Origin: Hoeflea sp. BRH_c9 | GTDB lineage: Bacteria > Pseudomonadota > Alphaproteobacteria > Rhizobiales > Rhizobiaceae | DNA: 64,000 nucleotides | Direction of reading: 5' to 3' | NCBI GenBank assembly: GCA_000961635.1 | Contig: LADQ01000020.1 | Location: 1 to 64,000, forward strand | Shown here: positions 29,558-39,244 of the stretch, one piece after another | How the letters are laid out: the number at the start of each line of letters is the position of its first letter | Numbering within the stretch: the first letter of the stretch is position 1 | Notes under the pieces: generated by a model | The model's input: the letters and a program-made list of their open reading frames with translations, nothing else | Database searches by the model: none | Told to the model about the DNA's origin: nothing | Translations under genes and position numbers: made by a program

Positions 29558-30430
29558 TCAGTGTCCCGGTTTTTCTCCGAGCACTATGCGTCCCTTGTCC
29601 AAGACCAGTGTGTCGCGTTCGTCGGCATACGCCCGAAACCGGAGCGTCCTCCCCTCGTCCCAGATCTGCGTGCGGATCGTTTCGCCGGGATACACCGGCG
29701 CCACGAAACGCACGTCGATTTCGCGCACAAGGTCAGTGTCATAAGCCCGGGCCTGCCCCAGAGCGGAGCGCAGTGCGATCCCCAGCGTGCAGAGCCCCTG
29801 CAGGATTGGACGTTCGAAGCCGGCGCGCCGGGCGACCAGCGGGTCGGAATGCAGCGGATTGTAGTCGCCCGAAAGCCGGTAGATCAGCGCAGACTGCGGC
29901 AGCGTGGCCAGCCGACTGACGATGTCGGGGGCGCGATCCGGCACGCTCTCCAACTCTCGCGATCGGATTGCAGGACCGCCGCAGCCACCGTCGCCACGGC
30001 AGAACGCCAGCATATCCACCACTGCGAGCAGCTCGCCGTTTTCCTCCAGCCGGACCTCGCGTTCCTGGCGGACCAGTGCGCCGCGCCCTTCCCCCTTGTC
30101 GACAATTTCCACCACGCGCGAGGTCGAGACCACGGTCGCCGCGGCCGGCAGCGGTCGCATCAGCCGGACCGACTGCTCGGCATGAAGCACCTTGGTCCAG
30201 TCGATGCCGGCCTTCTCCTCGCGCATCCAGAAGCCGGGGTGGGCGAGCACAACCGCCATGGCCGGAAAGGCCCGCAGCCCACGCTCCTGCACAAAGCTGA
30301 GTTCCGCTTCGTCGCAAGGGTCGTCCCCCATGCCGATTCCCAGGGCGTACAGCATCGTGTCGCGTGGCGTGTAGACCTGTCGCGCCGCAGGGATCGGCCA
30401 GTTCAGGACGGTTTCGCGGTCGAAAGCCAT
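29558..30430 (-). CDS. MaoC-like dehydratase (2-enoyl-CoA hydratase 2 type)
   Basis: MAFDRETVLNWPIPAARQVYTPRDTMLYALGIGMG...LSGDYNPLHSDPLVARRAGFERPILQGLCTLG; hot-dog D-x4-H hydratase motif. Confidence 0.9.
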   Translation of the reverse strand: MAFDRETVLNWPIPAARQVYTPRDTMLYALGIGMGDDPCDEAELSFVQERGLRAFPAMAVVLAHPGFWMREEKAGIDWTKVLHAEQSVRLMRPLPAAATVVSTSRVVEIVDKGEGRGALVRQEREVRLEENGELLAVVDMLAFCRGDGGCGGPAIRSRELESVPDRAPDIVSRLATLPQSALIYRLSGDYNPLHSDPLVARRAGFERPILQGLCTLGIALRSALGQARAYDTDLVREIDVRFVAPVYPGETIRTQIWDEGRTLRFRAYADERDTLVLDKGRIVLGEKPGH

Positions 30431-31368
30431 CAGATGGGATCCCACGTGAAGTAGGTGACCGCTGTATCAAGCGGCGTGAAAGCCTGTCGGAACGACGGTT
30501 CCGCGGTTTCGGCTATGCTTGCAGGGGTCCAGCCATCCGATGTGTGAACCGAGCGGACCGGCCGCATCTGGCCATAAAGAAGTATCTCATTGCGGCGGAC
30601 TCCGAATATCTGGCCGTTCACGCCCGATGCCGCATCGCTCAGCAGGTACACTGCCAGAGGCGCAATCTTCTCCGGCGTCATTTTCTTCAGCTTGTCGGCC
30701 CAGACTGCCTGTTCGGGCGTGTCCGTGGGAACCGAGCTGATCATCCGGCTCCAGGCCGTGGGGGCAATGCAATTCGACCGGACCCCCGCACGCCCCATCT
30801 CCAGCGCAATCGACTGCGACAGACCCACGATCGCCATCTTCGCCGCCGAGTAGTTCGCCTGACCGATGGAGCCGACCAGACCCGCGTTGGACGTGGTGTG
30901 CACGAAGGCGCCTGAGCCCTGGGCGCGCATGTGGGGCGCGGCGGCGCGGCTCACGAAGAAAGTGCCGTTCAAGTGAACGTCGATGACCTGGCGCCACTCA
31001 TCCTCCGACATCTTGTGGAACATGCGGTCACGAAGAATGCCGGCGTTGTTCATGACGCCGTCGATGCGACCGAAGCTGTCGAGCGCGCATTGGACGATCT
31101 TCTCCGCGCTGGACCAGCCTGAAACGCTGTCGGTGGATGCCACTGCCTCGCCGCCGAAGGCGCGGATTTCGGCCACGACATCGTCGGCGGCGGTGGCATT
31201 TTCGATCTTGCCTTGCAGGCTTGCGCCGAGATCGTTCACCACGATGCGCGCCCCCTGACGGGCAAGGGCGAGAGCGATGGCACGGCCGATGCCGCCTCCC
31301 GCGCCGGTGACGACAATGGATTTGCCTTCGACCATGCGGTCCGGGTCCAGGGGTGTCGCGTCAGACAT
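30430..31368 (-). CDS. SDR-family oxidoreductase (3-hydroxyacyl-CoA dehydrogenase-like)
   Basis: GKSIVVTGAGGGIGRAIALALARQGARIVVNDLGASLQG...NNAGILRDRMFHKMSEDEWRQVIDVHLNGTFFVSRAA. Confidence 0.9.
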   Translation of the reverse strand: MSDATPLDPDRMVEGKSIVVTGAGGGIGRAIALALARQGARIVVNDLGASLQGKIENATAADDVVAEIRAFGGEAVASTDSVSGWSSAEKIVQCALDSFGRIDGVMNNAGILRDRMFHKMSEDEWRQVIDVHLNGTFFVSRAAAPHMRAQGSGAFVHTTSNAGLVGSIGQANYSAAKMAIVGLSQSIALEMGRAGVRSNCIAPTAWSRMISSVPTDTPEQAVWADKLKKMTPEKIAPLAVYLLSDAASGVNGQIFGVRRNEILLYGQMRPVRSVHTSDGWTPASIAETAEPSFRQAFTPLDTAVTYFTWDPI

Positions 31369-31392
31369 GAAACTTCCTTCCATTGGATCGCG

Positions 31393-32547
31393 TCAGGCGG
31401 TCAGAGCGGCTTCGGTGCCGAAGATGCAGGTGGCCTGGCAGGAGAGTGTGCCGCCATTGCCGTGGACCAGCGCTGTCTGTGCATCGGCAAGCTGCCGGTC
31501 CCCCGCCTCCCCTCGCAACTGCTCGACGGCTTCGATGATCGGGAAGATCCCGTACATGCCCGGATGCACACAGGAGAGGCCTCCGCCATTGGTGTTCACG
31601 GCCAGGGCGCCCCCGGGTGCGATGGCGCCACCCGACACGAATGCCCCGCCTTCGCCCTTCTTGCAGAAGCCCAGATCCTCCAGAAAAAGGATCGTGTTGA
31701 TGGTGAAGGCGTCGTAAAGCTGGACCATGTCCATGCGGTCGGGACCAAGGCCCGCCATCGCATAGGCTGCAGCGCCCGACTGGGTGGCTGCAGTGACCGT
31801 CAGATCGGGCATCATGGCAATCTGGCGGTGCCAGTGCGCCCCTCCCGCTCCAAGCAGATAGACCGGACTTTTGGGGCGATCCCGGGCCGCATCGGCGCGC
31901 ATCAGGACCACCGCGCCGCCGCCATCGGTCACGAGACAGCAATCCAGCCGGGACAGAGGATCTGAAATCATCGGCGCCTGAAGCACCTCGTCGATGGTCA
32001 GCGGCTCGCGCTTGAAGGCGCGCGGGTTCAACCCTGCCCAGGCCCGGGCCGCGACGGCCACCTCGGCAAGCTGGGTCCGCGTCGTACCGTAGTCATGCAT
32101 GTGCCGCGCGGTCGCCAGCGCATAGGCGGTAATCGGCTGGCGGGGCGCGTAGACGCCTTCATTCACCTGCGCCTCGACGGACGCGACAAGCTTGCCCGCC
32201 GCCGACCGCTGATTGCTGCCATAGGCGATCAGCGCGACATTGCACAGGCCGGCGTGCAAGGCCATCGCCGCGGTCAGGACATGGGCCTCGAACGACGCCC
32301 CGCCCACCATGGTGCCGCCAAAATAGCGTGGCTTGATACCGAGATATTCCGCCGCCGTTATGGTGGGCATGGCCTGGGTCGAGGAGGAGACAAAAAGGCC
32401 ATCCACATCCGCCAGCTCCAGGCCGGCGTCATCGAGCGCCCGGCGCGCGCTTTCCGCCATGATCTCGATCGGCGACCAGCCCGGTGCCGACCCCAGCCCC
32501 GCAAGCCCTACTCCGACGATAGCGGTCTTGCCGCGCAACCCACTCAT
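31393..32547 (-). CDS. Thiolase-like protein (SCP2/Ltp2-type, probable CoA-ester aldolase or thiolase)
   Basis: MSGLRGKTAIVGVGLAGLGSAPGWSPIEIMAESARRALDDAGLELADVDGLFVSSS...YLGIKPRYFGGTMVGGASFEAHVLTAAMAL...LYDAFTINTILFLEDLGFC; no Cys at the usual nucleophile position. Confidence 0.85.
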   Translation of the reverse strand: MSGLRGKTAIVGVGLAGLGSAPGWSPIEIMAESARRALDDAGLELADVDGLFVSSSTQAMPTITAAEYLGIKPRYFGGTMVGGASFEAHVLTAAMALHAGLCNVALIAYGSNQRSAAGKLVASVEAQVNEGVYAPRQPITAYALATARHMHDYGTTRTQLAEVAVAARAWAGLNPRAFKREPLTIDEVLQAPMISDPLSRLDCCLVTDGGGAVVLMRADAARDRPKSPVYLLGAGGAHWHRQIAMMPDLTVTAATQSGAAAYAMAGLGPDRMDMVQLYDAFTINTILFLEDLGFCKKGEGGAFVSGGAIAPGGALAVNTNGGGLSCVHPGMYGIFPIIEAVEQLRGEAGDRQLADAQTALVHGNGGTLSCQATCIFGTEAALTA

Positions 32548-32969
32548 GTCTTGTCTCCGTTTGGCGCGGCGACGAAGAAGACAATCGGTTCGCCGTCCTG
32601 CTCGTCGATCCGGGCGCTAACCTCCATGCCGATGAACACTTCATCCGGTTCGCATCCGATGACGCGGGTCATGGTCCGCGGTCCCTCGGCCAGTTCGACG
32701 ATGGCGATGTTGTGATCGCCTCCCTCGGAGGCAGAACGTCTTACTGTGGAGAAGGAATAGACCGTCCCGCGACCCGATGCTTCCACCCATTCGAGATCCG
32801 TCTGGCCGGTGCCGGGCGCCATCGTGCGCGGGTAAAACACGTGTTTCCCGGTCGAGGCGGACCGCTGGATCATGAAACGGCCTTCGGAAAGAAAGTCACG
32901 ATAGCGCGCTTCGGGACCGGCGCCTTGCGTGATCGGATCGTTCATCATGGTCACCCTTGTCTGGGCCAT
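32544..32969 (-). CDS. DUF35 OB-fold protein (partner of the thiolase-like protein)
   Basis: ARYRDFLSEGRFMIQRSASTGKHVFYPRTMAPGTGQTDLEWVEASGRGTVYSFSTVRR; DUF35 layout, ATGA overlap with the thiolase gene. Confidence 0.85.
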   Translation of the reverse strand: MAQTRVTMMNDPITQGAGPEARYRDFLSEGRFMIQRSASTGKHVFYPRTMAPGTGQTDLEWVEASGRGTVYSFSTVRRSASEGGDHNIAIVELAEGPRTMTRVIGCEPDEVFIGMEVSARIDEQDGEPIVFFVAAPNGDKT

Positions 32970-34036
32970 CAGGCGGCCTGATTTCCGATATCGGTCAACG
33001 CATGCCAGAGATTTTCCGGTTCATGCAGCAGCAATGCATTGCCCAGAAGAGTATTCCAGTATCGTTCGTTGCCACATTCATCGCGCCAGGACCAAAGCCG
33101 GCGGGTCAGGTAGTGCAAGGGATGTTCATGGGTGAAACCCATGGCGCCATGAACCTGGTGGGCGATACCGGCAGCCCTGCCCGCGGCTTCGCCCGTGCGG
33201 GACTTGGCCACCGCGACCGCAAGCGGATCTTCAGGACTCTTCAGACCGACGACTGCAGCCGCCTCAGCGGCTGCGGCATCAGACGCAAGCACGGCGATCG
33301 TCTGCTGAATGGCCTGGAACTTGCCCAGGGGACGCCCGAACTGCACGCGTTCCTGCGCATAGTTTATGGTCATGTCCCGCACTCGGGTCAGCGCCCCGGC
33401 CATCTGAACTGCCCGGGCAAGGGCAGCAAGCCGGGCCAGGGTTTCAGTGCCACCATCAAATGGAGCTACGCGTGCGGGATCGAGCATGGCATTGACGACC
33501 AAGGTATCGCGCGGCTCGTTCGCCATGTTGCGCACGGCCTCCGCCTTCCAGTCCTGTCGCGACAGCAGGCAAAGCTGTTCGCCCTGCGGAGACTGCGCCA
33601 CCAAGACCAGATTGTCGGCCCGCGCGCCCCAGGGAACCGACGTCAGCGTCCCGGTCAGTGTCCAGCCTCCGTTTCCAGGTCGCAGGACGGCGCCCGTTCC
33701 GACGGCGACAGTCGTAAGCCCAACCGGAGAAGCAATGCCGGCGCCGCTCAGGAGATGGCCGGCCAGAAGCGCCTCGGCCAGCGGCACCGGCGCGGCATGA
33801 CGGGCAGCAATGGCAGCCAGCGGCAGCGCCTCGGCCAGCGTAAGGCCGACGCCGCCCTCATTCTCGGGCAAGGTTGCGCGATCAAAGCCGGCCTGCGTCA
33901 CCGCGGCCCACAAAGCCTCCGGCCAGGATCCTCCGTCGGCGGCGTGAAGCACCGCGGATGTGCACTGGTTTTCGAGTATGCGATCGGCGGTTTCGACCAT
34001 GAATCTGCCGGTCTCGTCGAGCAATTCTTCGAACAT
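32969..34036 (-). CDS. Acyl-CoA dehydrogenase (second)
   Basis: MFEELLDETGRFMVETADRIL...; C-terminal RVQFGRPLGKFQAIQQTIAVLASDAAAAEAA...QVHGAMGFTHEHPLHYLTRRLWSW. Confidence 0.9.
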   Translation of the reverse strand: MFEELLDETGRFMVETADRILENQCTSAVLHAADGGSWPEALWAAVTQAGFDRATLPENEGGVGLTLAEALPLAAIAARHAAPVPLAEALLAGHLLSGAGIASPVGLTTVAVGTGAVLRPGNGGWTLTGTLTSVPWGARADNLVLVAQSPQGEQLCLLSRQDWKAEAVRNMANEPRDTLVVNAMLDPARVAPFDGGTETLARLAALARAVQMAGALTRVRDMTINYAQERVQFGRPLGKFQAIQQTIAVLASDAAAAEAAAVVGLKSPEDPLAVAVAKSRTGEAAGRAAGIAHQVHGAMGFTHEHPLHYLTRRLWSWRDECGNERYWNTLLGNALLLHEPENLWHALTDIGNQAA

Positions 34037-34037
34037 T

Positions 34038-34874
34038 TCAGGCTCCCATCCTGCGCCGCCATGGCGGGTTCGTGCGGGTGATGTAGGCGTTCAAGCCTTG
34101 ACGGCCGGTGTCGGAGCACAGATCGCTCACCCCGACTTGCGCAGCGGAATCAAGATAGGGACCAAGATCCAGCAGCTCGAGTTTGCCCATCAGCGCCTTG
34201 GTGTGAGCTACCGCCACGGGCTCGCAAGCCAGCACGGAATTGAGAGTCCTATTGACCAACTCCTCCAGTTCCTCGCTGTCCGCGGCGAGGTAGTCGGCAA
34301 ATCCCAGGCGATACGCCTCGACGGCATTGATGCGGGCTGCCGTCAGCGCCAGCATGCGAGCGGACGAAAACCCGATCCGGCGCGCGACGAAAGGCGAAAT
34401 CTGCGAGGGCGAGAAGCCGAGCGTAACCTCCGGCAGCGCCAGCACGGCGGACTGATCCGCCAGCACCACATCCGACACCGCTGCAATGCCAAGCCCCGTT
34501 CCGAGCACGGATCCTTCCAAGATCGAGATGACAAGCTTGGGACATTTATCGATAAGCTCCAGGAGATCGCCCGTACCCCGCGTCACCCGGTAGAGAAGGT
34601 CATCGGCATCATGTCCCTCACCGACGGCGCTTTCCATGGACGCGACTATCTCGGTCAGATCACTCCCTGCGCTGAAGACACCGCCCTTGCCGCGGAAAAC
34701 CACAACGCGAACGTCGGGCTCCTCCGCCAACGCCAGGATCAGCGAGGAGATTTCGTCCATCATCACCTGATTGAAGGCGTTATGGATTTCCACGCGCGCC
34801 AACGTCACATGCAATATGCCCTGGGGGTCGAACACGATTTCGATATGTCTTGTCTTGGGAAGCTGCATTTTCAT
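34038..34874 (-). CDS. Enoyl-CoA hydratase/isomerase
   Basis: MKMQLPKTRHIEIVFDPQGILHVTLARVEIHNAFNQVMMDEISSLILALAEEPDVRVVVFRGKGGVFSAGSDLTEIV. Confidence 0.9.
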   Translation of the reverse strand: MKMQLPKTRHIEIVFDPQGILHVTLARVEIHNAFNQVMMDEISSLILALAEEPDVRVVVFRGKGGVFSAGSDLTEIVASMESAVGEGHDADDLLYRVTRGTGDLLELIDKCPKLVISILEGSVLGTGLGIAAVSDVVLADQSAVLALPEVTLGFSPSQISPFVARRIGFSSARMLALTAARINAVEAYRLGFADYLAADSEELEELVNRTLNSVLACEPVAVAHTKALMGKLELLDLGPYLDSAAQVGVSDLCSDTGRQGLNAYITRTNPPWRRRMGA

Positions 34875-34912
34875 CTTTTTGTTTGTCTTTTGTGGAACTG
34901 GGACATGATCGG

Positions 34913-35479
34913 TCAGGAAAGGCCGAGCTGGCGGCGCATCTGCCCCAACCTGTCTTCCGCATCGCGGCGCTGCGGGACCCACTCGGGTGAAATCGGCAAT
35001 GAGGTGTCTTCGCTCGCTCGGACCTTCTCGAAGACGACGGTGCGATTTGAAATGGCCCATTGTCCGTCACGGCGCTCGAAAAGATCGACATACCGCCCCG
35101 CAATCTCCATCAGGATCGAGGCATCCGGCGCCAACTTGCGATCTCCCATAAGCATCAGGCGGGATTCGCCGGCTTCGGGGCCCATGGTTTGCTGCGCAAG
35201 ATAGTAAGTCTCGCAAAGGGCCTGATCTGGACCGGCAAATTCGATCAGGCAATTGGTGACGAAGTGCATGGAATGAGCGATGTGGGCATGGCGCCGTTGC
35301 AGCCAGTCGATGAAGCCGTCGACCCCGCCTTTGTAGGCTCCGTGGTCGTCATGGGCATCGGGGTGATAGGTCGAACGCACGAGCGCCCAGTCGCGCCGGT
35401 CCACGCCGCGCGCATAGGCCATGGCCTGATTCTGGATTTTCTGACGGTCCTCAAGACGCATGTCGGTCATGATATTCAT
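34913..35479 (-). CDS. SnoaL-like / NTF2-fold protein
   Basis: IQNQAMAYARGVDRRDWALVRSTYHPDAHDDHGAYKGGVDGFIDWLQRRHAHIAHSMHFVTN. Confidence 0.8.
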   Translation of the reverse strand: MNIMTDMRLEDRQKIQNQAMAYARGVDRRDWALVRSTYHPDAHDDHGAYKGGVDGFIDWLQRRHAHIAHSMHFVTNCLIEFAGPDQALCETYYLAQQTMGPEAGESRLMLMGDRKLAPDASILMEIAGRYVDLFERRDGQWAISNRTVVFEKVRASEDTSLPISPEWVPQRRDAEDRLGQMRRQLGLS

Positions 35480-37122
35480 CCCTTGGCAGCGGTGAGTGTG
35501 GCGACATGATCCCGCGCGCCCTGCATGAGTTGCGCGCGCTGCACTTTACCGGTGGTGGTGAGGGGGAGGCTGTCGACGAGCTTGACGTACCGGGGCACCT
35601 TGTAGTCGGCGATCTTGCCTTTGCAGTGCGCCACCACATCGGCCTCGGTGAGGGTGGCGCCCTTGCTCGGCACCACATAGGCCATGCCGACTTCACCCAA
35701 CCGTTCGTCGGGAGCGGCCACTATCACTGACATCTGTATGCCCGGGTGGGACGCCAGGTGCTGCTCTATCTCGGAAGGGTAGGCGTTTGTGCCGCCGACC
35801 TTGAACATCTCCTTGATGCGTCCGGTCAGGCTGAGATAACCGCGACTGTCAAACCGCCCTATATCGCCGGTTTTCAGCCAGCCTTCCGGGTCGATCGTAT
35901 TGGCGGTTTCCGCGGGATTCTTGTAATAGCCCATCATGACCGTGGTGCCGCGGCACTGGATCTCGCCATCCTGATCCGGCCCGAGTATCTGGCCCGTCTC
36001 GGTGTCGACGATCCGCACTTCGCAATCGGACAGGATCGGCGCTGTGTTGCGGCGGCAGTCTTCCAGGGAGTCGTCCCAGTTGTTGAAGGTGGTGGATATG
36101 GTGTTCTCGGTCATGCCGTAGGTCGACAACAGTCGTTTGAAGCCAAACGCATCCACGATCCGGCGAAAAACGTCCTCGGGCACGGTGGTGCCGCCCATCC
36201 AGGTGCCTTCGAGAGCGGAGAAATCCCGATCCGCGAAACCCGGAGTGCCCATCATGTCCAGGAAATGGGTGGGTAGGCCGCCGAAAATCGTCAATTTCTC
36301 CTGCTCGATCAGATCGAGCGCCCGCGATGCTTCCCAATGGGCCATGAGATGCATTGTGGCCCCGGCGGCCAGCGACGGAAGCAGGCACATGAACATGCCC
36401 GCCACATGATAATAAGGCAGATGCGCCATGACCTGCGATCCCGCACGCATCTTCAAGGCATCGCCCACGCGGATGCTCTGATGGATCACGCGGTGATTGT
36501 GCATCGCCCCCTTGGGACGACCGGTCGTGCCGGAGGTGTAGCAGATAAGCAGAAGATCATCGGCCGTGACCCGCGCTTCGGCGGTTGCGATTGCCGAGGC
36601 GTCGATGTCGGTCGCGGCAAGGGCGCCAAAGGGGATGGCCCATGGGGCCGCGGGCTCGCCGACCATGATCACCGACTTCAACGCCGGCAGCTCGGCCAGA
36701 TCGAGCGCCCCGGCCGCCTGGCTGTCGATCGACGGCGCGATCTCGTTGAGCATTTCGGTGAAATCAATCCCCCACATCGAGGGCGTCATCACCAGGACCT
36801 TCGCGTCCGACTGGGCCAGAATGTACTTCGCTTCGTCCTGCTTGTAGCGGGTGTTCACCGGCACAATCGCTGCTCCGATGCGCGCCGCCGCGAGCAGCAG
36901 GAGCACCCATTCGGGGCTGTTGGTCAGCCAGACCGCGATGTGGTCGCCCTTGCCTACCCCGGCCTGCAACAATCCGCTGGCCAGCCGGTCCACCTGAATA
37001 TCGACAGCCGCAAAGCTCATGCGCCGTCCATCAGCGTGGATGTAATCACGATCCGCATGATCGCGGGCGGACTTGCGGAGCACTTCGCCAATGGTAATTT
37101 CGGGATTCATGATTTTCTCCAT
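35476..37122 (-). CDS. AMP-dependent acyl-CoA synthetase
   Basis: LLICYTSGTTGRPKGAMHNHRVIHQS...LLSTYGMTENT...GWLKTGDIGRFDSRGYLSLTGRIKEMFKVGGTNAYPSEIE. Confidence 0.93.
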   Translation of the reverse strand: MEKIMNPEITIGEVLRKSARDHADRDYIHADGRRMSFAAVDIQVDRLASGLLQAGVGKGDHIAVWLTNSPEWVLLLLAAARIGAAIVPVNTRYKQDEAKYILAQSDAKVLVMTPSMWGIDFTEMLNEIAPSIDSQAAGALDLAELPALKSVIMVGEPAAPWAIPFGALAATDIDASAIATAEARVTADDLLLICYTSGTTGRPKGAMHNHRVIHQSIRVGDALKMRAGSQVMAHLPYYHVAGMFMCLLPSLAAGATMHLMAHWEASRALDLIEQEKLTIFGGLPTHFLDMMGTPGFADRDFSALEGTWMGGTTVPEDVFRRIVDAFGFKRLLSTYGMTENTISTTFNNWDDSLEDCRRNTAPILSDCEVRIVDTETGQILGPDQDGEIQCRGTTVMMGYYKNPAETANTIDPEGWLKTGDIGRFDSRGYLSLTGRIKEMFKVGGTNAYPSEIEQHLASHPGIQMSVIVAAPDERLGEVGMAYVVPSKGATLTEADVVAHCKGKIADYKVPRYVKLVDSLPLTTTGKVQRAQLMQGARDHVATLTAAKG

Positions 37123-37914
37123 TCAGACCGAGAAGCCGCCATCGACCGTCAGGCTGGCTCCGGTAATGTAGGATGCCGCGTTGGACGCCAGGAACACGGC
37201 TGCATTGGCCGCCTCCTCAGCAGTTCCCGCACGACGAAGGGCGGTGTTGCTGGCCACTGCCTTCATAAAGCTTTCAGGTACGCGGGTGGCCAGTCGGTGC
37301 AGCAAGCCGGCATCGATGGGGCCCAGCGCCACGGAATTGGCCCGGACTCCGTATCGTCCTTCTTCCCGCGATACGGCCCGAACCAGCGATTCGATGGCGG
37401 CCTTGGGCGCGATGGACAGGATGTCGCGATGAGCGTGGCGCACAATTCCGGCGGAGGTCAATGCCGTGAGGCTGCCGCTTGAAGCGCGCAGATGCGGCAG
37501 GGCCGCCTGCGTCACGTTGAAGAACCCGTTGAGGTCGCCATCAATCACGCGGCGCCACTCTGCAGGATCGACCTCGCTGACATACGACATGCTGATATCG
37601 GCGCCTGTTGCTACGATGACTGAGCTGATCTTTTCTCCAGTCGCAGCCAGTTGCGCAAAGAAGGTGATGACCGAATCCAGCTCGGCCAGATCTGCCTGAC
37701 CGATATGCGCCGCGCACCCCATTGCAGCGATCTCTGCCGCGGTCTCGCGGGCAACCGCCTCATTGCTGCGCCAGCTCAGGGCGACATCCGCGCCGCATTG
37801 CGCCAACTTCTGGCAGATGACGCGACCGATCCCACCGCTTCCGCCGATGACGACCGCAAGTCCGGCCGGCATGGCGATGAATGGCATGGATACGCTTTGG
37901 GCATTTCCGGACAT
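37123..37914 (-). CDS. SDR-family oxidoreductase
   Basis: GLAVVIGGSGGIGRVICQKLAQCGADVALSWRSNEAVARETAAEI. Confidence 0.88.
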   Translation of the reverse strand: MSGNAQSVSMPFIAMPAGLAVVIGGSGGIGRVICQKLAQCGADVALSWRSNEAVARETAAEIAAMGCAAHIGQADLAELDSVITFFAQLAATGEKISSVIVATGADISMSYVSEVDPAEWRRVIDGDLNGFFNVTQAALPHLRASSGSLTALTSAGIVRHAHRDILSIAPKAAIESLVRAVSREEGRYGVRANSVALGPIDAGLLHRLATRVPESFMKAVASNTALRRAGTAEEAANAAVFLASNAASYITGASLTVDGGFSV

Positions 37915-37958
37915 TCAGAAATCCTCTTGGAAACAGAACGATGCAAGGAATTGAAAGG

Positions 37959-37987
37959 GACGCCGGTTTGCAGCACAAACCGGCGTC
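37959..37987 (-). terminator. Stem-loop downstream of the ABC substrate-binding protein gene
   Basis: GACGCCGGTTTG-cagca-CAAACCGGCGTC: perfect 12-bp arms, 5-nt loop, 7 bp past the stop; no strong U-tract. Confidence 0.6.
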
Positions 37988-37993
37988 TCTGGT

Positions 37994-39198
37994 TTATTTC
38001 TGCACCAGCTTGCAGGTGCTATTTTCCAGTGGGAAGGCAACGTCATCGCCAGGAATGGTCTGGACAATCTTGAAGAAGTCCCACTCCCCGGTCGATTCCT
38101 CGGGCGTCTTGACCTGACCGACATACATGTCATGAATCATCCGGCCATCGGGGCGAATGTGACCGTTGACGGCGAAAAAATCCTCCAGCGGGAGTTCACG
38201 CATCTTGTCGCCCACGGCTTTTGCTTCCGTGGTACCCGCTGCGTCGACCGCCTTCAGGTAATGCATGGTCATCGAATAGGCGCCGGCGTTAAGCATGTTG
38301 GGCATCTTGCCATAACGTTCCTTGAAGCGTTCGCTGAAGGCGCGCGCCTCGGGGCTCTGATCCCAGTAGAATCCCAAGGTGGTCTGCAGACCGGCGGCAG
38401 CCTGAAGACCCAATGCGGCGACTTCGTTGTCGAACAGAAGCGGGGTGGCGAGGCGTTGACCATCCTGAGGCAAGCCGAATTCACTCGACTGCTTGATGAG
38501 ATTCATCAGGTCGGAGCCGGCCGAGATGAAGCCGATCACATCCGCACCAGACGAGGATGCGGTCAAGAGGTACGAGCTGAAATCGTTTGTCCCCAATGGA
38601 TAACTGACCGATCCCACCAGTTCGCCGCCCCGGTCTGCAATGGTTGCAGTCAGGTTCTCTTCCATCTGCTTGCCAAAGGCATAGTCGACGGTGATCAGAA
38701 ACCACTTCTCGCCAGGCTTCATTCCATACCCGACGCCGCGTGGCATGACATAGGTGTCATAGGTCCAGACGAAGGAAGTTGGCGAGCAACCTTCATTGAT
38801 CAGCCCCAGGGAGGCCGACCCCGAGAACAGGCTGATGATGTTGTTTTCGTTTGCAACCTGCTGCGCGGCGATGGCCGCTGGGGTCAACGTCACATCGACC
38901 AGCGCATCGATCTTCTTCTCCGAGACCCACTCCCTGATCAATGCCGAAGAAATGTCGGGCTTGTTCTGGTGGTCAGCCGAGATGTACTCGATCGGCTTGC
39001 CAAGTACCGTTCCGCCGAAATCCTCGATAGCCATCTTGATCGCCAAGACGGAACTGTTGCCTGCAATGTCGGAATAGGTGCCCGACAAATCAGTGGCGGT
39101 CGCCAGAATGACGGAGTCCTGCGCTGCAACGATCGGGCTGTAGCTGACGAAACCAGCCAGGATGGCCATGCTCGCCGTAAGTTTTGCTAGTGTCATTG
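37994..39198 (-). CDS. ABC transporter substrate-binding protein (branched-chain amino acid type)
   Basis: MTLAKLTASMAILAGFVSYSPIVAAQDSVILATATDLSGTYSDIAGNSSVLAIKMAIEDFGGTVLGKPIEYISADHQNKPDI. Confidence 0.92.
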
Positions 39199-39244
39199 TT
39201 TCCTCCTGTAGTAATGACATTGACGTCTCGTCCACCCTGGCTCC

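Noticed and set aside
32957-34081. 374-aa plus-strand ORF opposite the second acyl-CoA dehydrogenase
   Set aside because: Shadow ORF; the minus-strand frame has clear family motifs.
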